A DNA stretch of 64,000 bases from Ehretia macrophylla. Taxonomy: Eukaryota > Streptophyta > Magnoliopsida > Boraginales > Ehretiaceae. A program made the position numbers and the translations under genes. Positions 1-11,381 of the stretch are shown piece by piece. The notes beneath the pieces were generated by a model. It did not search any database. It was not told where the DNA came from and saw only the letters and a list, made by a program, of their open reading frames with translations. The stretch lies in assembly GCA_037974665.1 (NCBI GenBank), contig CM075764.1:78508325-78572324 (forward strand), read 5' to 3'. How positions within the stretch are numbered: the first letter of the stretch is position 1; every line of letters begins with the position of its first letter.

Positions 1-1620
1 CTAAATACGTACTATCAAAGAAAGAGTTCACTTAAACCTATAAGCTTCTAAATAGACCATAACTCTTAATCTTGAGCATATGTGGATGAACCGACGAAAT
101 TGAGTGCTTGCACTTTGATCCATTATGGGTGTGGTCTTAATAGTTAGATCACCTACTCTGTGGTTTGGGTATATAAGACTTGATTAGAAGGGAGGTGCAT
201 ATGCAATATGGAGTCTTTACATTAATCACTCCCTTAGAATGATCCAAGCTATATCATCCTGAATTTGTGGCCGCAGTAGCACTTGAGTTGTTGAATGTTA
301 CACTTAAGGGTAACTCCCTTCGATAAGTGGATAATTTCAGGAGGATGGTTGGATTGTGGATTAGAGGTTCTAAGGAGATAAGATGTAGTCAAAGAGGTGA
401 TAGTACATTTCGGGAACCTGTCTTTGGCTATGAGTGAGTGTAGAGGGGCATTATGGTCAATATAATACTTAGTTGGTCAAAAGACATAGCGTCATGTATA
501 GATTGACTGACTCCTATACTTACAGTAATTATCCTTGAGTACATCCAAAGTCTTTTAGTAGAGTAGACTTGGTTAAAATGATAAAATATTGCTAGGGGAT
601 TAACGAGAACATTTTATTCATTTCCAGAAGAAAGGTTAATTATGTCTTTGGTCCCTCTCTAGCCGTCTATCTTGTTAAGTATTTAAACTTAGTTAAGATA
701 TATTATTTTGAGAGAGGATGTAATCCTTTGAAGGTTAGAATCAAAGTAGACTTTTCATTTTGGGAAGGAGTTTCTATTTTGAGAATTGTCAAGATATTAG
801 ATTATGTAATTAATTGATTAATTAAAGTCTAGAAGGCTGCTGAGATATTTAAGATAATTTTTCTACTATTGAAAAAATAGATTATTCTTAAATAGAAGTT
901 TGAATTTAGACTTTTGGAATTAATCAAAGAGTATTTAATTTATTGACAATTAGATATTTAAAAATAGACTTTATATTTTATGGAAAGGGATTTCTATTAT
1001 TTAATTATTGTCAGGATTAAATTAAATTGGAGCAAGCTGGCTGAACTAGGACCATGGCTCACAAGCCACGGCTGGACACAGGAGGTGGGACCCATCCACC
1101 TTAGAAAAATCAACTATGAGAAGGAAAAGAAGGGTGAAAGAGAAAAAATAGAAAATTACTTGTGGAAGAGATTTGGACTTTTCTTTGACCAAATCCCACA
1201 TTGGAATTTCATAAATTTTTCTCTAGATCTTCTGCCTATAAATTGACATGTTCTCTAACTCTGAAAAATGCTCCACACACCATCTCTTCTGAGATTTCTT
1301 TTATCTCTCTCTTGAGTAAGCTTCACCTTTGTGAAGAAACTCAATTCTAGTTTATATCTTTTAGTTTAGCAAAATCTAGTCCCACAACTAAATTATATTG
1401 TAGAAATGTGTTGGTCATAGAGGAGAAGATCAAAATAAAGGAGTGGAAGCAATATATCCCAGGCTTGTAGATCAAGGTGTTTTGTGTTCTTGCATCGTTC
1501 TTCAGAAGATGTATGCCTAGATCCTTGTTTCAATTGGGAATTAAATTGTAAATTGTTTTTTGTTGTTACTATTACATGTTTAATCGCAGTAAGATCCTAC
1601 ATGATTGTTTCCGCCATATT
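1..1620 (+). mobile_element. Ty1/copia LTR, right part (family C)
   Basis: This stretch aligns along most of its length with the copia LTR at 40162-42008, starting around position 40563 of that copy, at roughly three-quarters identity by eye. Shared landmarks are the 'cttaatcttgag' block, the 'aactcccttagaatgat' block, 'gtcttttagtagag' and a late pyrimidine-rich leader. A TATA-like box (tataaat, 1237-1243) sits where the other copy has tatataaa (41561-41568), so it is probably the LTR promoter. The left end lies outside the window. The right end is blurred, and no primer-binding site follows, so this is probably a 3' LTR or a solo LTR. The open frame at 980-1246 inside it is not a gene. Confidence 0.75.
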
Positions 1621-1659
1621 CATAGAATTTTTTGACTATGAATCATGTAACTTAATCCC

Positions 1660-2813
1660 ATTTTCCATCAGACGTGTCACCCAGACTCGCCCCTATTTCA
1701 CACAAGAACAATTGCATGCGGCTATTTCTCAGCTAGAAGAACAAGCAATGTGGGCGACAAAACAAAAAATACAAGAGACACAACAACAATTGGATGTTGT
1801 GCGACAAGAGAACACGAAAATGAGAGAAATGCAGCAAAAGCAAGGAAAGGAGATAAGACTAATACAACAATAGAACGCATAATAGATGACACTAATCATG
1901 GAGCGCATTGCTGCTTTAAGTGATAAGATGCCCAAACATTAACATCATTAGCAAGAACACATGACGATGATAATTAGAACAATTTTAGTTAGTTGTGAAA
2001 CTATTATAGTTTGTGTAATGTAAATATTATTTATGAATTACTATAATATAATATATATTTATTTTTATTTAAAAATAAAAAATTAATCTTATGAAATATT
2101 AATAAATTGAATTAAAACTTTTATTCAGCGACAAACTTTTGTAGTCGATAAAAAGCGAAATATTAGTGACTGAATTACTTCTGTCGCTATTTAGTGACGC
2201 GTTTAGTGATTGTAAAAGTCTGTAGCTAATTAGTGACATCTCTAGTGACTGTAATCGTTTGTCGCTATTTAGTAACTGCTCCAGTGATTGTAACCGTCTG
2301 TCGCTATTTAGTGACGGGTTTAGTGACCGTAACTATCTATCGCTATTTAGTGACAACTCTAGTGACTGTAACCGTTTGTCGCTATTTAGTGATGGCTATA
2401 GCGACCGTAATAGTTTGTTAGTATTTGGTGACGGCTTTAGCGATCGTATTACGTTTGTCGCAGTCCATCACTAAATAGTGACAGATTTGGTGACAAACGT
2501 AACAGTTTGTCGCTATTTAGTGACGGTTTTAGCGACTGTATTATTTTTGTCACAATCCTAGTGATAAACTTGGTGACAAACCATTACCGTCGTTATTTAG
2601 TGACCAAATTATCAACCGTACTATTTCTGTAGCGACGGCTAAGGTGATGAACCATATTGTCGTGAAATAGTGATGGATTTAGTGACAAAACCCAATTTAG
2701 CGACGACCTTATTTTTTACAGTTATTTTGTAATGGAATTCCGTTGCTAATTAAATTTAGCGACAGAATAGTGACAGAAAACCTTTGTCACCCTTCCCTGT
2801 TTTTCTAGTACTG
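1660..2813. mobile_element. CACTA (En/Spm) transposon terminal fragment
   Basis: The right end at 2795-2813, read on the minus strand, is CAGTACTAGAAAAACAGGG. This is one base from the CACTACTAGAAAAACAGGG type of terminus found in plant CACTA elements. Inside it lie about 650 bp of subterminal repeats. Further left, the open frame ending at 1873 has a Gln-rich coiled-coil tail (QEIQETQQQLDVV-like) resembling the C-terminal tails of CACTA-encoded proteins. The other terminus and the transposase are absent, so this is a remnant, apparently cut on the left by or next to the copia LTR. Start uncertain by about 50 bp. Confidence 0.65.
2110..2790. repeat. CACTA subterminal repeat array
   Basis: The motif gtcgctatttagtgac and its degenerate forms recur every 35-45 bp (for example near 2187, 2268, 2307, 2347, 2386 and 2508), separated by variants of 'ggctttagtgaccgtaa'. 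In CACTA elements such repeated motifs near the ends bind the element's TNPA-type protein. Open frames across this array (2233-2474) are by-products of the repeat and are not called as genes. Confidence 0.75.
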
Positions 2814-4069
2814 TATTTACCTCGCTCCAAGTGAATTTGGGCGGGAACAAAACAAAGGGTGGAAATTGATCTTGAATTTTCACATGGGGAAGGGATAGGG
2901 CTCGGAAATAAGTATTCCTCATTGCGTATAACTTGTTTATATACAAGTAAAAAAAAAAAAAAACTCTTAGTGCTGACATATACTATGAGATCTTTAAAGT
3001 AGTCAAAATAAATGAGTAGGATTGACAATGATAACAAAAATAGTTTTATTAGAGATGTAGAGGAAAATAATTGTGGGTTAAAAGAGTTTAGTAATTTTTC
3101 TTATTAAAAGATTACACGTCACTATTAGTTTATTCAATTATTTGATACTCTTTATCAATTGTTGATCACGTCCGTTTTAGAAATTTGCCATCATTTCAAT
3201 AAAATAAAATAAAGTCGATATCTTCAAGATGTATAATTTGGAGAAATAAAAAACATATCAAAGTTTAAGAGTCAAGTCCCAATTCCTACTTATTATATGT
3301 GGGCGTCGAATAAGGAACTAAAAGATCATATTTGTAACTAATGTGCATCTAGTAACACAACATGTAGGTTTTATACATTATGATTTTGTTAGAACTTATT
3401 CTAAAGATTTTAGATCATTTTATTGTAAACCTAAGTGTATTATCTAATGAGAGACTTAGAAATCAATTTGTAAATCATATTTAACCTCTATTTAATACTT
3501 ATATCTATATTCATCATTTAATAGAAATGTTGATATGAGTAGTTCTCAATCCTCAGAGGGATTTTAGGACAAGGCGGGGGTAGGGCAGGAGATGGGGGTC
3601 ACAAAAGCAGGTGCAAAATGGGTATTGGGTTGATTTTTTTAGGTTACGGGATGTGTTGTGAGAATAGGTTTTTACACTCCGAATCTATTTCATTACTATC
3701 TCTATTTCTAAAGGTATAGATGGTATAGCTTTCCAATGGATAGGTGTTCTTGAAAAGAAATATTACCATATTTGTTTTTTTTTCTTTTCTTTGACATTTG
3801 AAGAAGGTTAAGCAAAAATTAATGGAGTAAGGGAAATAAATGAAATTACTGGAAAACAAAAGTGATTATCACAAAAAATGATGCGTGAGATGTGTTTATG
3901 TAAAATGTAATACCTAGTTCTAGGAATTCTTATTATTAATTATGGTCCTTGGGAGCACGTATAAATTTGAAATGATACATAGAGAGAAGATTAATATATC
4001 AACTAATATTAAACTTACAAAAGAATGATATGTGGCAATGGAGATAAAATTAGAGCAAGACATAGGGAG

Positions 4070-4133
<64 letters not shown>

Positions 4134-4370
4134 TGCTCTTGCTTAGTCTAATCTCTATTGGAATATACATATTGAAACAACTTTTAATATTTGCAATTTG
4201 GCCCCAAAAGTTTTGGTAATTGCAATTTGACTCCAAAACTTTCCAAAATTATACTTTTGGCCTGAACACTAATATAAATGACTCTTAACATCTTAAAGCC
4301 ACCAACCACATTATATAAGCTTCCGGTGAACTTATTCATGATACGTATAAGTGTGTGACTTTTTAGATTC
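2814..4370. other. Gene-free stretch, unassigned
   Basis: No gene or complete element is recognised. The stretch holds a G-rich block (3565-3600), an AT microsatellite and, at 4193-4245, two 29-bp degenerate units each starting 'gcaatttg' followed by a cccaaaa-type run. Open frames are short and low in complexity. Confidence 0.5.
4075..4134. repeat. (AT)n microsatellite
   Basis: An almost perfect run of alternating A and T, interrupted once near 4123. Confidence 0.95.
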
Positions 4371-5384
4371 ATAATCGCATACCGATGAGGGACCGATACA
4401 CCTCCTTATCTATTTTGGAAATGTCTCTGCCATTTCTCGAAATACCCTCATACTCATGGGTGACGCACTAGCAACAGACGTGCTTTGAGAATGTACCCGA
4501 TAACGAAGACACAATCTATTTATGAATCCATTTATTGTCGAGAATTACCGTGCAGTCCGATCCTTTTGTTAAAATGTCCCGATCAGGAAAATGACAATGA
4601 AGAGGTTAAGTCCACATCCGATATTGTGAATAGATTTGAAACGGTGAAACGAGATATGACTACTATGGGAAAACCCCTTTCCATCAATCATACTTGTCTT
4701 GGCCAAGGACTTCCTCGTTTATCTATCGACTTCAGATATCACAGGATATCCACTCACACCAGAGGTTTAACATATACTATCTCGACAATTACCTGTCAGT
4801 ATATATCAAAAGACTAAAATGCGAAAAAGCGTAACTTACCTTTACAAGAGGCGGGTATTGTCCAGAAACAATGTTTAGCCTTTGACACAACCGACAGTCG
4901 TAATTTCTTAAACCTGAGGATTAATTTGCACAATTCTCAACTAAATAGTAAACTATTAACCTGGAATCATGTAGTTCACTATTTATTATCACAATCAATG
5001 ATTCATACCACTGACGATCACTCATATGTTAATTAGTCCACATCCTCATGTCATTCTAACACTTCGCGTGCCATCCTTTATCATTAACATCACCATGCTA
5101 ATCAAAGGTAATTACATATGATAACTTGTACTTGATTATTCTAGTCCCGGTTAAACAATCTGAAGGGTTATGATTCAATTCTTAACATTTATCATATCAA
5201 TGTAAAAATAACGAAGCACTCTAAACCCTTTTAGAATGTTCTTATTTCTCTGATAAACATTAGGGACACATTTATATCAAAACGGAGAATATGAATATTC
5301 GAAAACAGCATCGTGTATAAAACACACATATTCTTGTTAAAACCCTAATTAGGTCATCTAAGCATTAGCATTAGGGAATATCCC
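4371..5384. other. Unassigned stretch with one 110-codon open frame
   Basis: The plus-strand open frame at 4485-4817 (110 aa) has more mixed residue composition than neighbouring random frames. I recognise no domain in it, and it has no plausible promoter or splice structure. It may be a decayed transposon segment. The rest of the stretch has no recognisable feature. Confidence 0.35.
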
Positions 5385-7739
5385 TAACAATCTCATCCAC
5401 CGAGACGATGAGGTTGCGTGACCATCGAAATGATACGCCAACACATGCAAGCAATTAACAAATATAATTACCCTATACAATAGGCACACAACTGATAACT
5501 ACGCAATGAGGACAACAAAAGAGGTTGCCCTCACACATACGAAACAACTAAATAGCAATTCAATCAATATAACTTTAAAATATACTCTACCCAACAAAGC
5601 AACTCAAATACTTATTAGCCCCATAATATCCATAACAATAGAAAGCAATAAATCAATTATGATGTCAAGCAAGATGAATCCCTCACCTTTTAGGAAGCCA
5701 AACCTGTACGAATTTAGCCAAGATTCCTTCAATATTCTCCAAAAGCACAAATTCCCTTCAATTACCACTACATAATACAATCAACTATTCCATAAGAAGT
5801 TATACATTCATTCTACAAGTGGTTTCCACACTTACACCCAATTAAAGCTAGTTCATAACTCCATTAACTAATTCATTTCCATTGAACTAACATAACTATC
5901 AAATATATTTCCTTATTTAGTATGCATTACATTAACTACTTAAACAACACATTAAACATTCTTTATGAATCCTAAAATTTGATAAGCAAACAACATTAGC
6001 AATTAGAATAACTATAAAACATATTCAATCCACGCAATTATACATCTTACAAATCATAACTAGATAGCTCTTAACTTCCAGAATCTCTTCGAACATCTAT
6101 AAATTAATACAACTATACTTAACACTCTCACAAATAAGCAATAAAATACCATTAATAGCTATACAAGTAATATAAACAAGAGAACATGTATAGTCACTCA
6201 ATCAAGTAACATAAGTGATATAGACAAGTTATAAACATGTTCACTTAATCTTTAACAAAGTAAACTTATAGCTCAACTTATGAACTTCTCCAAAAGGAAT
6301 AAACATTCTATACAAACACATTAAACACTTATCTTACCAACTAAAAGTCAATTACTAACAACTATTTCAATTTTTCTATAACCTAGCTCTTTTAGTTCAA
6401 TTACAAGCTCATTCTAAACTAGAGCCACGCAAACCGCACTCTATCAATTCTATCTTTCTAAAGTCACTTTATGACACCATTAGGAACTACAATACCACAC
6501 TTTAAATCACATTTAACCTAAAAGCTCCAATTGCCCCTTAGTCTGCTTGAACTACAAGTACCCTACTCGTGCATTATTTAAGTGCCATAAAAGCTCGTTA
6601 CGCTCTATCCTACTTATTTAAGACCAATTAGTATCCTAAACCTTACCCCGACACCTTACTTCATTCGGTTTCTATTTTAAACGCAATTAAGTCTTTAATT
6701 TTTAACGTTATCGGAATTCAATAAATTTTATCAAGTAGCCGTTTTAGCATCCCTAAGGTCCATATCAATTGTCAAAACGAGTATCGGGTCACTATTTGAT
6801 GGTCCTGAATGAATAGTGCCCATTAAACTAACTTTAACTAATTGATCTTGCATTTCAAGCATTTCCAACCCAATCAAAGCTCTAGTCTAGGTTTATTTAC
6901 TCCTAAATTGAGCCTAAATAACATTCAATGGAGCTAGGTTACAGGATTTCACAAAATCCCCAATTACAATATATTAACTCTAACTTTAAATTAAAGATTG
7001 AGCAAATTATCCATTTACAATCCTATCTAATCTCATAAACATGTTCTCTACACATATTCAAGAGCAAAACAAGTATAGATAAGTATATATAGTCCATTAC
7101 ACAACAAATTTAAATTTTCAAGTTAAACCCTAACTATTCAAACTCAAATAAAATGAAATTTCTCCCTCACCAATGCTTGAATATGCTTGTAGAATGCTTA
7201 GGAGGGCTTGAAATCACTTGTTGAAGGCTTGAAGCACATACAAAGCAAGGATTGAAGAATTTTTCCATCTCTTTTGGCTCCATAAAGGCCGACGGGTAGG
7301 GGGGACAAAATGGAAATTTTGAGCTTTGTTTTGCTAGCTTATAATATGTATGTATATGTATATATGATATATGTTAAGTAAATACCAAGTATAGATAGTT
7401 AATTGGACCAATTAAGTGCAAGACAACTTTAAAACAAAGCCCAAAGTGCAATTAATTCAATTAGTCCACTAAATCCATTGTTTTTACTATTCACACGGTG
7501 CGGAAATTATTTTTCTAATGCACGTTCCCGACTTGAAATGTACATGATCTCATTTTTCTCATTCCTTCTATAAGTCATATAACCTAGGAAAATGTGAATA
7601 CGAGCAAATTAAATAGTCAAAAATTTACTATGAATAGTAACCTATTTTTTTTCCTCATTATTCAACAATTGTCACTTAAATGCATATAAATTATCATTAA
7701 ATTCGTAAATGCACATGCATGTGGGTCTGGGGTCTCACA
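5385..7739 (-). mobile_element. Ty3/gypsy LTR fragment, minus orientation (family G)
   Basis: Read on the minus strand, this begins at 7739 with TGTGAGACCCC, the same start as the family B LTRs at 23473 and 29207 (minus). It runs about 2.35 kb to the conserved LTR module 'gcaacctcatcgtc' near 5400, which matches 8580 and 38845 on the plus strand. Beyond that point homology stops, so the 3' third of the LTR is missing. No coding sequence is present. The open frame at 5506-5775 lies inside this non-coding LTR and is not a gene. Confidence 0.65.
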
Positions 7740-9629
7740 GAGTTTGTATATGAAGTATTAATAGAAAGAAAATTGTGAATTTGTAGAACTTAAGAAAATG
7801 TACTAGTTGTAGATTAAGTGTTTGATTTAGTGCTTAGGTGAAGTGTAGAAGTTTAAGTGTTACCCACATGCTTTGATAATGATCTAAACTAACTCAAAAT
7901 GCAAGAAGTAGCAAAATAGAACAAGTGGTGCTCAAGAATATGTGTGTGAGGTGTGTTCAGCCAATGGCCTTTTTCTTAGTTCTTGGGTTTTTCTGAAATG
8001 ATGCATGTTAAGTGTTGTTAATGTGTGTGAACTTGTAGAATTATTATTGTGTCTAAGTGGAATAGAGTTCTTTTAACATGTTAGTAATTGGGCTATGTTA
8101 GTACTTAAATGTAATAGAATGAATTGAGTGCTTAAGATGACAAGGATATGTGTGATTCATGCCATTTTACGAGTTAAGATGTATATTTTGGAGTTATGTG
8201 TATGCTAGAGTTAATTATGGAAGTTAATGATTGTTTTCAAGCATGTTAATATAGTTAATGTCATTTAGGGGGTTATGAAATGCTTAGAGCCACAAGAATG
8301 TTTCAGTCGTTTGTCCAAGGTGTAAGAGAGGATTGAAACCAGTTTTACATCGTTGGGCTTGGTAAAGGTGAGGGAGTTTTCATCCTTATGTGCATAATAG
8401 TATGTTTTCTTGCTCCTAGATTGTGTGAATTAGTATAATTATTAAAGTAGTGTGTGCTTATTGGTTACCATATTGTGTGTGAAGGCAACTTACTTTGTTG
8501 TCCCTCATTTATGTATTTATTGGCTTTTATTATTATATTGCTTTATCGTTGCTTTTTGTGGTTTCGTATTGATAGTTGCGCAACCTCATCGTCGCGGCGG
8601 ATGCGATGGCCTCGCTAGGTGACATCGGGCTTGCCAGTGTTGGTAGCCTTAGCTCCGTTTGCTATTCCCTCATTCGCCTGGTCCGGAGATTGCCAGAGGA
8701 TGTTAGGTCGTAGGTTGGGTACATCCGGAGTACCCATTGGTGTTTGGGATTTCAGCATATCGAGATCGTGGATCGTGGTTCATGGTTCATGAATCGAGGA
8801 ATGGAGTGATAAGGGTTATCGATCATATCCTTTCTAAAGTGTGTAATATTCTATTGTTTAATTGTTTCTTTATTTGTATAGTTACTATTTCTTATGATAA
8901 CTGTTGCATTGCACAAAAACATCTTTGAAAACCCTTAGTTAACTGTTTCTCTCCCTCACTGAGTATACATGTATTGTATGCTCACCCCTCCTTTCTAACA
9001 TTTTCTAGGTAAAGAAGAACTGGGTCCCTAAAGGAAGTTTGGAGGTTTCATTGCTTGCCTATAGCTGTATATGAGTGTTTAATGTGTTATGTTGTAAAAT
9101 ATATTGTTATTACAAAGTTGTATATATTTGTGTTGCCTGAAGGATTGTAATATAAGTTAAAAGATTTGTATAATTAAATAGTTGTAGAGGACATGTAATA
9201 ATTGTAATGTTTTACTGCATTGTCTAAGGTTAACTTGCATGCTTGTGTGGGATTTAAGGAAAGATGATTGATGACTTAAATTATAAGGAAGTTAGATAGA
9301 TAAGATTAGAGTGGTACGATAAGTAGGTTTAAAATACAGAATTTCAACAGCTTTTGTCAATGCATGCCTGTATGCCTTATTTTATCTTGATTGTAAGGCT
9401 CGGATGGCCTTGGGAGTTGATGGGTGTTATGAAATTAGAGGTTAGGAATTATGGAGGAGGTTGGATTATGGTTTTGAGGTTATAATTGTTGTGTACAGGT
9501 TTTGGATTGTTCTATAAACAGGAGAAACTTCATTCGTTTCCCCTAAATTTCATGCCCGGGTTTGGTATTAGGTTGAGAATAGCATAGTTAATAAAAGTCT
9601 TAGTTTCTGTGAGGGATCGGGGCGTTACA
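7740..9629 (+). mobile_element. Ty3/gypsy LTR, 3' part (family D)
   Basis: The part from about 8460 matches the complete solo LTR at 36871-39903, roughly 85% identical by eye around 8470-8760. Shared modules include 'catcgggcttgccag', the palindromic GTTGCGCAAC (8575-8584), the 'ccctcactgagtatac' stem-loop (8961-8983), 'ctcggatggccttg' and the LTR terminus 'ggatcggggcgttaca' ending at 9629. The left part of the LTR is missing or too diverged to place. It abuts the reversed LTR ending at 7739. Confidence 0.7.
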
Positions 9630-10748
9630 CCTCGGGTCCAAGAAGATCATTCAAATTCAGTCCCAGATACAGTTTCATTCAGTTATTTTTATAGCTTTTT
9701 TATAGTTTCTATAGTAAGTTAGTTAGGGCGATTGTAATTTTATTTTGACAAACACGAGGGAAATTCTGCCCGGGTAGCTACATTACAAGGAGATTATTGC
9801 ACATGTTAACTGGAGGAAAAGCCAAGTAGCTACACCCATGGAACCTCTGCTCCAACGGTTACTTCAAAAATATGAGTTCATCTAATGAGGGAGCCTTTTT
9901 TTACTCTCTTTATTTGTGTAGCTCGTATTCATTTTTAATGTTTGAATAGATCTATTATCTAGGGGAGGATATTGTAATTATGGTCTTTCAATTTACGGTC
10001 TTGGATTCGGATAATTTGATTCCAATGCAATATATGGCTTTTGTTATTCAATATATTATTGTCTTTCATATTCATTATACTTGTAGTTAATGTTATGATT
10101 CATTTATATTCGTGCCATATATCCGAGCTTTGATAGTGAATCTATCAGTTGTACCATAATTTTCATGAAGTTATAGGTTGTACTATAATTTCTGCTTGTG
10201 ACATTGTTAATTGCTTTGTTTAGTTAATTCGCCCGGTTACTTTAGATTACAAAGACATATCTATACTTCGGCTAGATAAGGGACATGAGGATAGAACGAC
10301 ACCTATAACTAAAATAGTGATCGAGATTTAATTAGACTTAGAAAATTAACTAGGTTAGGCTTATAGCTTAATCCAAATATTGAATCAAAGAATCCTGAAC
10401 TCGAGTCTAGATTAATTGCCTCATTGCATATCCGGCCCTAGATCCTTCCTCCCGAATTTGACAAAATCGCAATTTAGTTTAAAGTTTATTTCACTTCACA
10501 ACCTTTCACCAAACTCACAAACTATTTCACACACTTAGTTAAACATTTTCACACACTGTTTCACGAACTAGCTTAAGAGCCTTCTTGTGGATACGACCCT
10601 AAACTCCAACACACTACATTACACTGATCTATGCACTTGTGATTTTAAAACTTGGTTAATTTTGCACACATTTTATATACCGACCGAGATGTGATTAGAT
10701 TATCTCACACAATAGGGAATTGTATCTCAACTGACTACATATGGCACT
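9630..10748 (+). mobile_element. Athila/Tat-like LTR fragment (family E)
   Basis: This shares several blocks with 30780-31277: the repeated 'ggaaattctgcccgggtagct' type motif, 'attatctaggggaggatattgtaa', and 'caatatatggctt'. Its 3' end (cacttgtgattttaaaacttggttaattttgcacac, about 10634-10670) matches the LTR end at 35785-35820. Such 'acttggtcaattttgcacac' ends are typical of Athila/Tat gypsy LTRs. No coding sequence is visible. Confidence 0.55.
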
Positions 10749-11321
10749 TGTAACGCCTTGGATCCAACACTCCCACGCCTACATATAACACCTCGCACTT
10801 AACGGTACGAGCATGCACAAGAGGCTATGGCAAGTGGGCCCGAAGATGCACTATGTACGTATTGTCCGCTTTGGAGCCCATACCCCTCACGATTTTGTCG
10901 CCTCCTAGCCACTGCCAAGAAAACGCGCGTACACTATACAAGGATGTTACCCCTTATATCAAGCAGCCCAAAGACCTCCGCGTCCGATGTAGGATATTTC
11001 ACCCGTCCCCTCTTGAGGACTCAGTGTTCTCGCTGGCCATGCGAACGCGTCGGCTCTGATACCACCTTTGTAATGCCCCGGAACCAACACTCCCATGCCT
11101 ACATGTAACACCTCGCCGTTAACGGCACGAGCGTGCACAAGAGGCCATGGCGAGTGGGCCCGAAGACGCACTATGTACGTATTGTCCGCTTTGGAGCCCA
11201 TACCCCTCATGATTTTATCGCCTCCCAGCCACTGCTAGGAAAATGCGCGTACACGATACAAGGATGTTACCCCTTATATCAAGCAGCCCAAAGACCTCCG
11301 CGTCTGATGTGGGATATTTCA
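10749..11321 (-). mobile_element. TRIM (terminal-repeat retrotransposon in miniature)
   Basis: Two direct repeats of exactly 253 bp (10749-11001 and 11069-11321) flank a 67-bp internal region. Read on the minus strand each LTR starts TGAAATATCC and ends GGC(G/A)TTACA, giving the TG...CA form. The internal region carries a primer-binding site complementary to initiator tRNA-Met (11052-11064, TGGTATCAGAGCC on the minus strand) directly after the 5' LTR. It also has a polypurine tract (AAGAGGGGACGGG, minus) before the 3' LTR. There is no coding capacity, as expected for a TRIM. No matching 5-bp target duplication is seen. The open frames over it are artefacts. Confidence 0.85.
11052..11064 (-). 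promoter_or_regulatory. tRNA-Met primer-binding site of the TRIM
   Basis: The minus strand reads TGGTATCAGAGCC four bases after the LTR boundary. This matches the 3' end of plant initiator tRNA-Met, the usual primer for plant LTR element reverse transcription. Confidence 0.8.
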
Positions 11322-11381
11322 CCGCCCATACCCCTCACGGTTTGAGAATTTAATTGCGCAATTTGTTTAAGGGGGAGAGGA
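11322..11381 (+). mobile_element. 3' remnant and polypurine tract of a gypsy element
   Basis: This is a short internal remnant ending in the polypurine tract AAGGGGGAGAGGA directly before the LTR at 11382. The same tract precedes the second LTR at 15313. A related tract precedes the minus-strand LTR at 33753. The body of the element it belonged to has been lost at the TRIM junction. Confidence 0.6.

Noticed and set aside
2233-2474. Overlapping open frames encoding repeated RYLVT or CNRLSLFSD units
   Set aside because: They are translations of CACTA subterminal DNA repeats, present in more than one frame.
10749-11321. Cassandra-type TRIM with 5S rRNA sequence
   Set aside because: The LTRs lack the 5S rRNA internal promoter motifs, so this is a different TRIM family.
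10827-11345. Several open frames of 67-93 codons
   Set aside because: They lie wholly in the TRIM and recur in both LTR copies; TRIMs do not encode proteins.
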